Assembly: GCF_029854215.1 (NCBI RefSeq)
Contig: NZ_CP122961.1
Coordinates: 3,844,001 to 3,908,000 of the forward strand
DNA length: 64,000 bases
Source: Halomonas alkaliantarctica
GTDB taxonomy: Bacteria; Pseudomonadota; Gammaproteobacteria; Pseudomonadales; Halomonadaceae
Direction of reading: 5' to 3'
Shown here: one piece after another, positions 9,225 through 18,122 of the stretch
Numbering within the stretch: position 1 is the stretch's first letter
Layout of the letters: each line of letters begins with the position of its first letter
Position numbers and translations under genes: made by a program
Notes under the pieces: generated by a model
Seen by the model: the letters and a program-made list of their open reading frames with translations, nothing else
What the model was told of the DNA's origin: nothing
The model's database searches: none

Positions 9225-10127
9225 TTAGCTGGCAACGTCGAAGCCTGCCTGCTCGGCAAGTTGACGCAAGTTGCGGTAACCCAGGCGGGCGTATGTCAGT
9301 GGGTGGGCGACTTCCGGGTCTTGTTCGGCTTCAACCACTAACCACCCCTGGTAGCCCTGTTCGCACAGGTGGGTTAAGGCAGGCAGGAAATCCACATTGC
9401 CATCCCCCGGCACCGTAAATAGGCCGTCTAACACGCCGTTTAAAAAGCTTTTGTCGCGGTTGCGCACCGCATCCAGCACCGGGAAACGCAGGTCTTTGCA
9501 GTGCACATGGTGGATACGCTGGCTGTAGCGTTTGGCGATGGCGAGTGGGTCGCCGCCAGCACCGCGCAAATGACCAAAATCAAGCAGCAGACCTACGCCT
9601 TCACCGGTGTTGTCCATTAAGCGTTCAACGTCGGCTTGGCTTTCGATCACCGTGCCTAAGTGGTGGTGATACACCAACTGAATGCCCTGGGATTTCAGGT
9701 AGTCGCCGACTACCTCCAGGCCATGCAGCAGGCGCTGCCAATCAGCCTCGGAGAGGTACGGACGCTGGGAGAGCGGGCGTTCCTGATCGCCGTGTACACA
9801 GTGGGTCACTTCGCACAGCACCATGACCTTGGCGCCACACTGCTTGAGCAGGTTCATGTGATCCTGAATGGCTTCAATCTCTTCTTCAGGAGTGCGTTCC
9901 AGCAAGCGCGCGGAGTACCAGCCCGACACAAGCACCAAGTCGTGGGCGCTAAGCACCTGATTCAAGGCGTCGGGCGTGCGGGGGAACTTGTTACCCAGTT
10001 CAAAGCCGCTAAAGCCTGCTTCGCGGCCCTCTTTCAAACAGGTTTCCAGTGGTGTTGCGCCGCCCAGGCTGGGCAAGTCATCGTTCGTCCAGGTGAGCGG
10101 GTTGATGCCTAAAGTAACCGTTGGCAT
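9225..10127 (-). CDS. iolE: Myo-inosose-2 dehydratase
   Basis: 300-aa TIM-barrel enzyme that dehydrates 2-keto-myo-inositol to the trihydroxycyclohexanedione used by IolD. It begins MPTVTLGINPLTWTNDD, typical of IolE, and has metal-site segments LVYHHHLGTVIES, LLLDFGHLRGAGGDP and IHHVHCKDLR. I chose the ATG at 10127 rather than a start at 10301, because the longer form would overlap iolD by 143 bp with a basic, unrelated N-terminus; AAGGAA lies upstream of 10127. It sits 31 bp after iolD. Confidence 0.93.
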   Translation of the reverse strand: MPTVTLGINPLTWTNDDLPSLGGATPLETCLKEGREAGFSGFELGNKFPRTPDALNQVLSAHDLVLVSGWYSARLLERTPEEEIEAIQDHMNLLKQCGAKVMVLCEVTHCVHGDQERPLSQRPYLSEADWQRLLHGLEVVGDYLKSQGIQLVYHHHLGTVIESQADVERLMDNTGEGVGLLLDFGHLRGAGGDPLAIAKRYSQRIHHVHCKDLRFPVLDAVRNRDKSFLNGVLDGLFTVPGDGNVDFLPALTHLCEQGYQGWLVVEAEQDPEVAHPLTYARLGYRNLRQLAEQAGFDVAS

Positions 10128-10158
10128 AGCGTATTCCTTGTGATTATGTTTGTTGGTA

Positions 10159-12006
10159 TTAATGGCGTTGGCGCTGCTTGGCCTCGCGATAGCCCTGATA
10201 GGCTTTATTGACCGTTTCCCGCTCGGAGACCTCGGGCACAGCGACGTCCCACCAGGCACCGCCTTCTTGGGTGCTGGGTAACGGATCGGTGTCCAGGGCA
10301 ATCACATAGGTCGAGGTGGCGCTGCGAGCGCGCACCAGCGCCTGCTCCAGCTCCGCAATGCCGCTTACCGATTCAGACTCACAGCCCAGCGCTTTGGCGT
10401 GGGCGGCAAAATCGGTTTTGGGTGCACCCGCCTCCACACTGCGACAATCTTGCAGCAGGTTGTTGAACCCGGCGCCACCAGTGGCCTGCTGCAAGCGGTT
10501 GATACAGCCATAGCCCCGGTTATCCAACACCACTACCGTCAACTTGTGGCCCAGCATCACCGAGGTCGCCAGCTCCGAGTTGTGCATCAGGTAGCTACCG
10601 TCGCCGACCATCACCACCACTTCCCGCTCTGGCTTGGCCATCTTGACGCCCAGCCCGCCCGCTATTTCATAGCCCATACAGGAGAAGCCGTACTCCACGT
10701 GGTAGCTGCCGGGGCCGGAGCATTGCCAGAGCTTATGCAGCTCGCCGGGCAAGCCACCGGCGGCGCATACCACGGTGGTATCATTGCCAGCCTGGCGATT
10801 AACCGCACCGATCACCTGGGCATCGGTGGGCAGTGCCAGCCCTTGGTCGGCGGTCACGTTGTGCACTACCTCGGCCCATTCGCGCTTGAGCGTGCCAGTT
10901 TGTTCGCGCCATTCATCACCGCCACGCCATTCTCCCAGCGCCGCGTCGAGTTGGCCCAGCCCGACCAAGGCATCGCAACTTAGCGGCAGTGCTTGATGCT
11001 TGAGGCTGTCGAAGCGGCCAACGTTAAGGGCGATCAGCGTTTTATCGCTGCTTTCAAACAGCGCTCTGGAGCCGGTGGTGAAGTCCTGCAACCGCGTACC
11101 CACCGCCACAATGACATCCGCCTGCTCCGCTAACTGGTTAGCGGCTGCGCTGCCGGTCACCCCAATGGCACCTACCGCACAAGGGTGGCTATCGGCTAGC
11201 GCGCCTTTTCCGGCCTGGGTTTCGGCTACTGGGATACCCCGCGCTTTGGCAAACTCGGCCAGTGCGTCGCAGGCAGCAGCGTAATGCACGCCGCCACCGG
11301 CAATGATCAGCGGGCGTTTGGCCTGCTGAAGCACGGCGATAGCTTGGTGGAGCTCGTAAGCATCCGGCGGCGAGCGGCGGATGCGATGCACCCTGGGGAC
11401 AAAAAAGGCTTCCGGGTAATCGTAGGCAAAGGTTTGCACATCCTGGGGCAGCGCCAGGGTCGCCGGGCCACAGTGCTCTGGGTCAAGCAGGGTAGCAATC
11501 GCCTGGGGCAAGCTTGTCAGCAGCTGTTCCGGGCGATTAATACGGTCGAAGTAACGCGATACCGGACGAAAACAGTCGTTAACACTAATGGTTGGGTCAC
11601 CGAAATGCTCCACCTGTTGCAGCACCGGATCCGGTTCGCGGGTGGCAAAGGTGTCCCCCGGCAGCAGCAAAATCGGCAGACGGTTGGCGTGAGCGAGCGC
11701 CGCGGCGGTGACCATATTGGTCGCCCCTGGGCCTATCGAGCTAGTCGCCGCCATTAGGCGCTGGCGGCCATTGGCCTTGGCAAAGGCAATCGCCGCGTGG
11801 GCCATGGACTGTTCGTTGTGGGCGCGAAAGGTGGGCAGCATGTCTTGCTCGTGGTAAAGCGCTTCCCCCATTCCTGCCACGTTGCCATGACCAAAAATCG
11901 CGAACACGCCTTCAAACAGCGCCACTTCCTGACCATTTATCTCAATGCGTTGTGCAGCGAGGTACTTGACCAGCGCCTGGGCCATGGTGAGTCGAATGGT
12001 GCTCAT
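10159..12006 (-). CDS. iolD: 3D-(3,5/4)-trihydroxycyclohexane-1,2-dione acylhydrolase
   Basis: 615-aa thiamine-diphosphate enzyme that hydrolyses the cyclic dione to 5-deoxy-glucuronate. The N-terminal domain carries the cofactor-activating glutamate in AHNEQSMAHAA (about residue 65). The C-terminal domain has the ThDP/Mg motif VGDGSYLMHNSEL (about 470) and VLDNRGYGCINRLQQ. GGAGGAGG upstream of the ATG lies inside the end of iolC; only one base separates the two genes, which implies translational coupling. Confidence 0.95.
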   Translation of the reverse strand: MSTIRLTMAQALVKYLAAQRIEINGQEVALFEGVFAIFGHGNVAGMGEALYHEQDMLPTFRAHNEQSMAHAAIAFAKANGRQRLMAATSSIGPGATNMVTAAALAHANRLPILLLPGDTFATREPDPVLQQVEHFGDPTISVNDCFRPVSRYFDRINRPEQLLTSLPQAIATLLDPEHCGPATLALPQDVQTFAYDYPEAFFVPRVHRIRRSPPDAYELHQAIAVLQQAKRPLIIAGGGVHYAAACDALAEFAKARGIPVAETQAGKGALADSHPCAVGAIGVTGSAAANQLAEQADVIVAVGTRLQDFTTGSRALFESSDKTLIALNVGRFDSLKHQALPLSCDALVGLGQLDAALGEWRGGDEWREQTGTLKREWAEVVHNVTADQGLALPTDAQVIGAVNRQAGNDTTVVCAAGGLPGELHKLWQCSGPGSYHVEYGFSCMGYEIAGGLGVKMAKPEREVVVMVGDGSYLMHNSELATSVMLGHKLTVVVLDNRGYGCINRLQQATGGAGFNNLLQDCRSVEAGAPKTDFAAHAKALGCESESVSGIAELEQALVRARSATSTYVIALDTDPLPSTQEGGAWWDVAVPEVSERETVNKAYQGYREAKQRQRH

Positions 12007-12007
12007 C

Positions 12008-13960
12008 TTACGCCTCCTCCGTGTGAGCCAGCGACTGTGGCTGCCTTAATTGTCGCCATGCCTTTATCAGTTCGGCATAGTTTTGGGCGACCTGTTGCAC
12101 CAGACCTGCGTCGTCGATACGTCCCGCTAGCCAGTCACGACTCGCGCTGGCAAACAGCGTGCGGCCAACGGTAAAGCCTTTACAGCAGGCATGATGGGCC
12201 GCTGCTTCAAAGCCGCGTTTCATATCGTCCATAGGGGCGTCGAGCCCGAGCAGTACGACCCCACGGCAGTAAGCATCCTCGCGCTCAATCGTTTCTCCCA
12301 CCGCCTGCCAGGCAGCGTCAGCCATTGAGGGCAGCTTCCACCAATCAGGGCGAATACCTAGGTTGTAGAGCCGCTGAAGGCTGCGCGGCAAAGTGGTATC
12401 GTCATTGGGCATGTTCGCGGGCGGAATGACTTCAATCAGCAGTTCCAGCCCATAAGCACAGGCCGCTTGGTAAAGCTGGCGTAGTCGCTCTTCCTGTTCC
12501 AGTCGCAGCGCCACCTCATCGTCGGGGTGGTAGAAAACCAGGCATTTAATGATCTGCTCTCTGGGCCAGTTGCGCAGGCAGGCACCTAAATCATCGCCAT
12601 GCTGGAAGCGCAGCGGACGTGAGCCCGGCAGCTCCACGGGTCGACCAATCCACCAGCCTTTTCCGCTGGCTTGATTGAGTGCATCCTGACCCAGCACGTC
12701 GTCTACCAGAATGGCAGGAGTGGAAATGCCGCCCAGTTTAGCGCCCTCCTCAGCGGCGGTGACCAGGAGTTTTTTAAGCTTAGGAAGGCGAGCGCTGTCG
12801 GCATACTCTTCACGGGCCATATCGGTGAGCTGGCGGCGGTGGTCAAATGCCAACCCCAACACTTCTGGCCACTGTGCAGGTACTCGGGTAGTGACGCGGT
12901 GTAAATGGTTTAGGCGTTGATCGATATCCGGACGGGGTACCTCATCATGGCGTTCCAGATAATCGAACAGCTCATCTTCGGTGGGCATGGCCGGAGCACA
13001 GCCATGGCGGGAGACCACCAGCGCGCCGCAGGCGTTGGCATAACCGGCACTGGTTTGCCAGGGTTCGCCGCGTAACCAGCCGCGCAGCAGCCCACTCATA
13101 AAGGCATCACCGGCACCCAGTACATTGAGCACCTCCACCTGTACGCCCTTGACCAGAATGCCGTCTTCAATGCGGTCAGGAATGGCGCCTTCAAACACCA
13201 CACAGCCCATGGGCCCCAGCTTGCATACCAGTGTAGACTCGCTAACCTCACGCACCGCGCGAAGGGCCGTTAAGGTGTCCGTACTGCCGCCCGCAATATG
13301 AAACTCCTCTTCGGTGCCCACAATCAGATCAAAATCCGTCAGCCAGCGCTGCAGGTCGGTGGTCACTTTATCATCGGCTATAAAGCGGGTTTCACCATCG
13401 CCGGGATTGGTCAGCCCCCACAGCACGGGGCGATAGTCGATATCCAGCACCCGCTTCACGCCATAATGGGCGGCGGCGTCCAGTGCCTTGCGGCAGGCGC
13501 GACGGGTGGTATCGGTAGAAAGATGCGTGCCGGTAATCGCCAGTGCCTTGGCCCGGGCGATAAATTCAGGGTCAATGGCGTCGGCGTCGATGGCCATATC
13601 GGCACAGTCGCGGCGGTAAAACAGCAGTGGGAAGCTCTCGCGGTCTTTTAACGCTAGCAGTACCAAACCGGTATGACGTTCGGGGTCGGTTTGTAACGCG
13701 GTGGTATCTACCCCCACCCGTTCCAGCTCTTCGCGTACAAAGTTGCCCATCTGTTCGTCGCCGACTCGCGAAAGCATGGCGGACTTCAGTCCAAGCCGCG
13801 CAGTGCCGTAGGCCATATTGCCCGAGCTACCACCCAGGTACTTGGCAAAGCTGGCTACGTCTTCTAAACGACTGCCAATCTGTTCGGCGTAAAGATCGAC
13901 CGCCACGCGTCCAAGACAAATCAGGTCAAGTGGTCTGTGTTGACTATTGTTATTCAGCAT
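12008..13960 (-). CDS. iolC: 5-dehydro-2-deoxygluconokinase fused to DUF2090 aldolase-like domain
   Basis: 650-aa two-domain protein. Residues about 10-330 are a PfkB sugar kinase: substrate region KYLGGSSGNMAYGTARLG and catalytic motif NVLGAGDAFMSGLLRGW (about 287). This is the IolC step that phosphorylates 2-deoxy-5-keto-gluconate. Residues about 345-640 are a DUF2090 domain with an aldolase-type barrel (FQHGDDLGACLR; PDWWKLPSM; GVVLLGLDAP; FTVGRTLFASASRDWLAG). In other proteobacteria this fused form is thought to supply the IolJ aldolase step. No separate iolJ lies in the cluster, which fits. The aldolase activity is inferred. Confidence 0.93.
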   Translation of the reverse strand: MLNNNSQHRPLDLICLGRVAVDLYAEQIGSRLEDVASFAKYLGGSSGNMAYGTARLGLKSAMLSRVGDEQMGNFVREELERVGVDTTALQTDPERHTGLVLLALKDRESFPLLFYRRDCADMAIDADAIDPEFIARAKALAITGTHLSTDTTRRACRKALDAAAHYGVKRVLDIDYRPVLWGLTNPGDGETRFIADDKVTTDLQRWLTDFDLIVGTEEEFHIAGGSTDTLTALRAVREVSESTLVCKLGPMGCVVFEGAIPDRIEDGILVKGVQVEVLNVLGAGDAFMSGLLRGWLRGEPWQTSAGYANACGALVVSRHGCAPAMPTEDELFDYLERHDEVPRPDIDQRLNHLHRVTTRVPAQWPEVLGLAFDHRRQLTDMAREEYADSARLPKLKKLLVTAAEEGAKLGGISTPAILVDDVLGQDALNQASGKGWWIGRPVELPGSRPLRFQHGDDLGACLRNWPREQIIKCLVFYHPDDEVALRLEQEERLRQLYQAACAYGLELLIEVIPPANMPNDDTTLPRSLQRLYNLGIRPDWWKLPSMADAAWQAVGETIEREDAYCRGVVLLGLDAPMDDMKRGFEAAAHHACCKGFTVGRTLFASASRDWLAGRIDDAGLVQQVAQNYAELIKAWRQLRQPQSLAHTEEA

Positions 13961-14046
13961 AAACGTCTCCCCACGTCACAAATTCGTGGTATCGGGCAAA
14001 AGATGACACTGGGCATACAAGCGTCTTGGGTGGCTATCGATAAGGC

Positions 14047-14850
14047 TTATCTAAAGGAGAAGGCAGCACGGAATCGATCAAGCGCGAGGTCATCGTCGCC
14101 AGAGGCCCAGCCTTCCAGCCCGACGGTGCCGCGATAGCCTATGTCGTTCAGCGCGTTGGCGATGGCTGGGTAGTTAATTTCGCCTGTTCCTGGCTCGCAA
14201 CGCCCCGGCACATCAGCCACCTGCACTTCTCCGATGTAAGGCCCACAGCGGCGAATCAATTCGATCAAATTACCTTCGCCAATTTGGGCGTGATAAACGT
14301 CCAACATGATGCGTAAGCTAGGCCGATCAACACTCTCCACCAGAGCAAGCACATCTTCCAGGCGCGCAAACGGCACACCGGGGTGGTCAACGTCGGTATT
14401 GAGGTTTTCAAGCACAAAGGTGACGCCGTGCTGCTCGCCGAGATCCGCCAGCCGGTTGAGCGTGTCCCGGGCTTTGAGCCACATAGCGCCGGTCATCTGT
14501 TGGCACGGCTGAACGGGCAGCCCATTACCATCCAAACCCGTACCATGTAGGTTAAGACGCGGAATGCCGAGCCGCTTGGCCACTTCAACCGACTCTGCGG
14601 CGGTGCGTAGCAGCTCATCGGCTCCGGCGGCATCCGCTAAGGTGCCGGTGACATAACCAGTCATGGATGAGAACGTCGCCCCGCTGTTCGCCAGTGCGTC
14701 AATGTCGTGCTTGGTCCAGTCCCAGATTTCGACTTGAAAGCCCAGTTCAGAAATGCGCTTAATTCGTTCCAACACCGGTAAATCGCGGAAAATCATTTCA
14801 GCGCAAACGGCCAGCGTGAACGGAGATGATGGTGTTGGTGTATTCATCAT
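14047..14850 (-). CDS. TIM-barrel isomerase, hydroxypyruvate isomerase/IolI-like
   Basis: 267-aa xylose-isomerase-like TIM-barrel protein. Visible metal-site segments are GVTFVLENLNTDVDHPGVP (Glu about 150), LRIMLDVYHAQIGEGN (Asp and His about 184) and GEVQVADVPGRCEPGTGEI; the C-terminal GTVGLEGWASGDD supplies the last glutamate. The pattern is that of hydroxypyruvate isomerase (Hyi), whose relatives include the inosose isomerase IolI. It lies six bases after the ABC ATPase gene and upstream of iolC, so a role with an inositol isomer or its keto form is more likely than glyoxylate metabolism. The exact reaction is open. Confidence 0.8.
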   Translation of the reverse strand: MMNTPTPSSPFTLAVCAEMIFRDLPVLERIKRISELGFQVEIWDWTKHDIDALANSGATFSSMTGYVTGTLADAAGADELLRTAAESVEVAKRLGIPRLNLHGTGLDGNGLPVQPCQQMTGAMWLKARDTLNRLADLGEQHGVTFVLENLNTDVDHPGVPFARLEDVLALVESVDRPSLRIMLDVYHAQIGEGNLIELIRRCGPYIGEVQVADVPGRCEPGTGEINYPAIANALNDIGYRGTVGLEGWASGDDDLALDRFRAAFSFR

Positions 14851-14856
14851 GGCTCC

Positions 14857-15747
14857 TTAATAGCCGCCAACACTTCGCGCGGAAGGGGGGGCAGTGCCGC
14901 TTGTTTCATCCGAAGGCTGGGTGTCTTGTTCGGCTAAATTGGCCTTTTTGGCTTTATCGTCACGCTGGAACTCCGCGAGCTCCGCGTCTAAGCTTTCAAG
15001 CTCAGCGCCACCCGCCATCATATTGAGCACCTCTTCGCGGCTGACCTCTTCTTTGCGGAAGGAGCCCAAACTACCGCCGCGTGACAGTAGGGTGAATGCA
15101 TCAGCCACGGGGTAAGCGTGGTGAACGTTGTGGGTAATAAAGATGACCGCAAGGCCATCCGCACGGGCTTTGGCGATGTAGCGCAGTACAACGGAGGCTT
15201 GCTTGACCCCGAGTGCTGATGTTGGCTCATCCAGAATCAGCACTTTGGCGCCAAAGTAGACAGCGCGGGCAATCGCCACACACTGGCGTTCGCCACCGGA
15301 AAGCGTGCCCACTGGCTGGCTTGGGTCGCGTACATCAATACCGATTTTAGCCATTTCCTCTTTGGCAACCCGGTCGGCATACTTCCAATCAATCCGCTTT
15401 AAAGGGCCCCAGCCCACCGTCGGCTCGCGGCCCATAAAAAAGTTACGAGTGATCGACATCAAAGGCACCATCGCCAGATCCTGAAAAACGGTGGCGATAC
15501 CGGCGTCGAGTGCGTAAGCCGGGGACTTGAAACGGGCGGGTTTGCCATCCAGTAGCATCTCGCCATGGGTGGGCTGGTGAACACCGGAAAGGGTTTTAAT
15601 CAACGTTGACTTGCCAGCACCGTTATCCCCCAGCAGGCACATCACCTCACCGGAATAGACCTGCATCGAGATATCACTGATGGCGATAACACTGCCGAAG
15701 TGTTTGCTGACACTGCGCATTTCAATCATTGGAGTGCGTGTAGTCAT
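14857..15747 (-). CDS. Inositol/sugar ABC transporter ATP-binding protein
   Basis: 296-aa ATPase with a single nucleotide-binding domain, unlike the double-domain RbsA type and like the FrcA type. Walker A is GDNGAGKST (about 42), the signature is [15 protein letters not shown] (about 150), Walker B is [12 protein letters not shown], and the switch histidine is in [11 protein letters not shown]. The C-terminal 60 residues are charged and rich in Ala, Glu and Lys, beyond the usual domain. It is one base after the permease gene. Inositol as substrate is inferred from the operon. Confidence 0.92.
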   Translation of the reverse strand: MTTRTPMIEMRSVSKHFGSVIAISDISMQVYSGEVMCLLGDNGAGKSTLIKTLSGVHQPTHGEMLLDGKPARFKSPAYALDAGIATVFQDLAMVPLMSITRNFFMGREPTVGWGPLKRIDWKYADRVAKEEMAKIGIDVRDPSQPVGTLSGGERQCVAIARAVYFGAKVLILDEPTSALGVKQASVVLRYIAKARADGLAVIFITHNVHHAYPVADAFTLLSRGGSLGSFRKEEVSREEVLNMMAGGAELESLDAELAEFQRDDKAKKANLAEQDTQPSDETSGTAPPSARSVGGY

Positions 15748-15748
15748 G

Positions 15749-16879
15749 TTATTTAGCCTCCATCGCCTTTTTGCGCATGTAATTGTTAAACAGCACCGCC
15801 ACCAGCAACATCACGCCCAGGAAGACCTGGAACCAGTCCGTATTCACACCGGTGTAAAAAATGCCCATTTGCACCATGCCGAAAATCAGCGCACCGAGGG
15901 CAGCACCAATGGCAGATCCATAGCCGCCGGTCAGCAAAGCGCCGCCAATGACCACCGCGATAATGGCCTCCAGCTCTTTTAATAAGCCACGGATGGTGTC
16001 CGCCGAACCGGTATCCATTACCTGTATGCAGGCAAAGATAGTCGCGGAGAAAGCGGTGAACATGAACAGTGAAATCTTGACGCGATGGACGGGGACGCCT
16101 GAATTGCGCGCCGCGTTAGCATCACCACCGCTGGCGAAGATCCAGTTGCCGTAAGGCGTGCACAGCAGCACCCAAGTCGCTACAGCGGTTAAGCCCAGCC
16201 ACCAGACAATCGAGACGGGAATACCGGAGACCGTAGGGTTGCCCGCAAAGTTGGTCGCCATCCAGCCATTTTCCGCCATCCAGCTAAATAGTCCCGTAGC
16301 GACTTCTCCAGAGAAAAGCGCCGCGAACCAATCTCCGGGGATATGATCCTGAACTCCCCCCACCTGAGTACGTCCTGTCAACAACCGGCTAGTACCGATA
16401 GCCAAACCACGCAGAATGAACAGGAAGCCCAGAGTAACGATAAATGATGGCAACCCTGTTTTATTGACCAGATTGCCGTTAATCCAGCCCACCAGCCCCG
16501 CACAGGCGAACGCCAATAAAATGGCGGCCCATAGTGGCCAGCCATACTCCACCGCAGGAATAGCAATCAGAATGCCTGCTAGGCCAATCATTGAACCAAT
16601 CGAAAGGTCGAACTCCCCGCCGATCATCAGCAATGCAGCCGCCGTGGCGATAATGCCGAGCTGAGCGGCGACTTCAAGAAAATTAATAATACCTGCTGGG
16701 GTAAACATCCCAGTGCCGCTGGAAGCAGCGATAAAAAAGGCAAGCACCAACACGGCACCGGCCAAAGCCCCCAGTTCTGGGCGATTAAGCGCCTTCTTCC
16801 AGAAAGAGACTCTCTGGATACGCTCATCTTGATCAGCCGCTGCTGGCGCAACAGATTGCTTCGTTTCAGTGGAATTCAT
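15749..16879 (-). CDS. Inositol/sugar ABC transporter permease
   Basis: 376-aa inner membrane permease of the RbsC/FrcC family with about ten hydrophobic helices. The family block [16 protein letters not shown] lies near residue 107, and the coupling-type loop [18 protein letters not shown] near residue 255. The first 30 residues are polar and cytoplasmic. Between it and the upstream binding-protein gene is a 54-bp gap holding a hairpin; GGGAG precedes its ATG. Confidence 0.92.
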   Translation of the reverse strand: MNSTETKQSVAPAAADQDERIQRVSFWKKALNRPELGALAGAVLVLAFFIAASSGTGMFTPAGIINFLEVAAQLGIIATAAALLMIGGEFDLSIGSMIGLAGILIAIPAVEYGWPLWAAILLAFACAGLVGWINGNLVNKTGLPSFIVTLGFLFILRGLAIGTSRLLTGRTQVGGVQDHIPGDWFAALFSGEVATGLFSWMAENGWMATNFAGNPTVSGIPVSIVWWLGLTAVATWVLLCTPYGNWIFASGGDANAARNSGVPVHRVKISLFMFTAFSATIFACIQVMDTGSADTIRGLLKELEAIIAVVIGGALLTGGYGSAIGAALGALIFGMVQMGIFYTGVNTDWFQVFLGVMLLVAVLFNNYMRKKAMEAK

Positions 16880-16895
16880 AGCGATCGACTCCCAA

Positions 16896-16914
16896 GGCTC
16901 GACACCGTCGAGCC
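16896..16914 (-). other. Intra-operon stem-loop after the binding-protein gene
   Basis: GGCTCGAC and GTCGAGCC form an 8-bp stem with a three-base loop, 20 bp downstream of the binding-protein stop and before the permease ATG. On the operon strand no U-tract follows (TTGGGAG follows), so it is more likely an mRNA-stabilising or processing element than a terminator. On the opposite strand a T5 run follows it. Confidence 0.55.
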
Positions 16915-16933
16915 TTTTTCTATTAGGTCGTTA

Positions 16934-17884
16934 TCAACGGATGCCCTGGCTACTCAGCTCAATGACCTGTGCTGCGTTTTCTTGAGTGACAAATCCTGGG
17001 CCGGTGGCAACATCCCCAGCGGGTAGTAGACCGTTCTTGACGAACTGATCTAGGAACATGACGGGCAAGTAGCCCTGCATGTACTGCTGTTGGTCAATCG
17101 CAAAGTTCAGCTCACCCGCATCCAAGGCTTCTAAAATACCGGGTGAAAGATCAAAGGTGCCCAGGGTGAACATATCGGTTGCCCCCTGCTCACGCATGGC
17201 CTGAATCATCGGCTCAGCGGCCAATGCCCCCAAGGTCAGCACACCACGCACATCACTGTTCTCATTGAGGTAAGCGACAATGGCATTGCGAATGTTGGTG
17301 GGGTCGTAGGTCGTCGCTAGCTGCTCAGCATTGCCGTCAAAGCCCTCGACAAAGCCATCACAGCGCTGATCAAGTCCCTGGTTGCCTTGTTCATGGTTAA
17401 CGCAGACGCCTTTCTCGACGCCCATTTCTTGCATGCGTTCAGCAGCCTGCTTGCCTGCTTCGTATTCACTCTGCCCGATGTGCAGGCGGGCACCATAATC
17501 CCTCGCCACGTCGCCACCGGAGTTAATGGTGATCACTGGAATGCCGTTATCGACCGCATTTTGGACAGCGCCGCCCAGGGCATTTTCATCGGTAAAGGAG
17601 AGGATCAATCCATCGGGGTTAGAGGCTACCGCTGCCTCTACAAGTTGCTGCATTTTGGCCATATCAAAGGTAGACGGTGCACGGTACTCCAACTCAGCAC
17701 CTACTAGTTCAGCGGCTGCCTCTGCGCCGTTTTTGACCACTGACCAGAAAGGATCAGAGGGGACACCGTGGGTCACCATGACGAAACGGCTCGCGTCTTG
17801 CTGCGGTTCTTGTGCTTGTGCGGCACCTGCCATTAATGCCGTGGTGGCGGCAGTAGCTAGAAGCCATTGAGATAGACGTGCCAT
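16934..17884 (-). CDS. Periplasmic sugar/inositol-binding protein
   Basis: 316-aa substrate-binding protein of the RbsB-like type I fold. It has a signal peptide (MARLSQWLLATAATTALMA, cleavage probably after AQA near residue 24). Family blocks are THGVPSDPFWSVVKNGAE, NPDGLILSFTDENAL, NGIPVITINSGGD and FTLGTFDLSPGILEAL. It is the first gene of the minus-strand iol operon and should be the most strongly expressed, given the hairpin after it. Inositol binding is inferred from the context. Confidence 0.92.
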   Translation of the reverse strand: MARLSQWLLATAATTALMAGAAQAQEPQQDASRFVMVTHGVPSDPFWSVVKNGAEAAAELVGAELEYRAPSTFDMAKMQQLVEAAVASNPDGLILSFTDENALGGAVQNAVDNGIPVITINSGGDVARDYGARLHIGQSEYEAGKQAAERMQEMGVEKGVCVNHEQGNQGLDQRCDGFVEGFDGNAEQLATTYDPTNIRNAIVAYLNENSDVRGVLTLGALAAEPMIQAMREQGATDMFTLGTFDLSPGILEALDAGELNFAIDQQQYMQGYLPVMFLDQFVKNGLLPAGDVATGPGFVTQENAAQVIELSSQGIR

Positions 17885-17946
17885 AAATAATTCCTCATAA
17901 CGTTATCGTTGTTGGTAGGGAAGTGGCATTAAATGCCTTGGCGCTA

Positions 17947-17962
17947 TGGAATATAGATTCCA
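17947..17962. promoter_or_regulatory. Inositol-regulator operator 1 (GGAA-N6-TTCC)
   Basis: TGGAATATAGATTCCA is a dyad with 6-bp arms (TGGAAT/ATTCCA). It contains GGAA-N6-TTCC, the motif known for the RpiR-type IolR of Sinorhizobium. It covers the predicted -10 of the minus-strand operon, so binding would block transcription. Confidence 0.65.
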
Positions 17963-17979
17963 AATAGCAATTACTGCAA
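17950..17979 (-). promoter_or_regulatory. Predicted sigma-70 promoter of the inositol operon
   Basis: On the minus strand TTGCAG (17979-17974) and TATATT (17955-17950) are separated by 18 bp, about 65 bp upstream of the binding-protein ATG. The -10 lies inside operator 1. This is assigned by eye. Confidence 0.4.
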
Positions 17980-18006
17980 ATTATTTATTCTATACTTTGG
18001 TATAAA

Positions 18007-18022
18007 TGGAATATTTATTCCA
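18007..18022. promoter_or_regulatory. Inositol-regulator operator 2 (GGAA-N6-TTCC)
   Basis: TGGAATATTTATTCCA repeats the 6-bp arms of operator 1 exactly 60 bp away, 100 bp before the regulator gene. The pair could serve both divergent promoters or allow looping. A smaller dyad, TATAC-TTTG-GTATA (17991-18004), lies between the two. Confidence 0.65.
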
Positions 18023-18122
18023 TTCAACTAGACTGCATAACAACCAGCCACTTTGTTCAGTGCTACTGCCCAGTCGTGCATGAGTTAATGGGTGGTACAT
18101 GAGCTAACGCGAAGGAATTTGT

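Noticed and set aside
9660..10112. 150-aa open frame antisense to iolE
   Set aside because: Covered by the clear iolE gene; no recognisable domain.
10399..10983. 194-aa open frame antisense to iolD
   Set aside because: Lies wholly within iolD, has His- and Ala-rich composition without motifs, and lacks a ribosome site.
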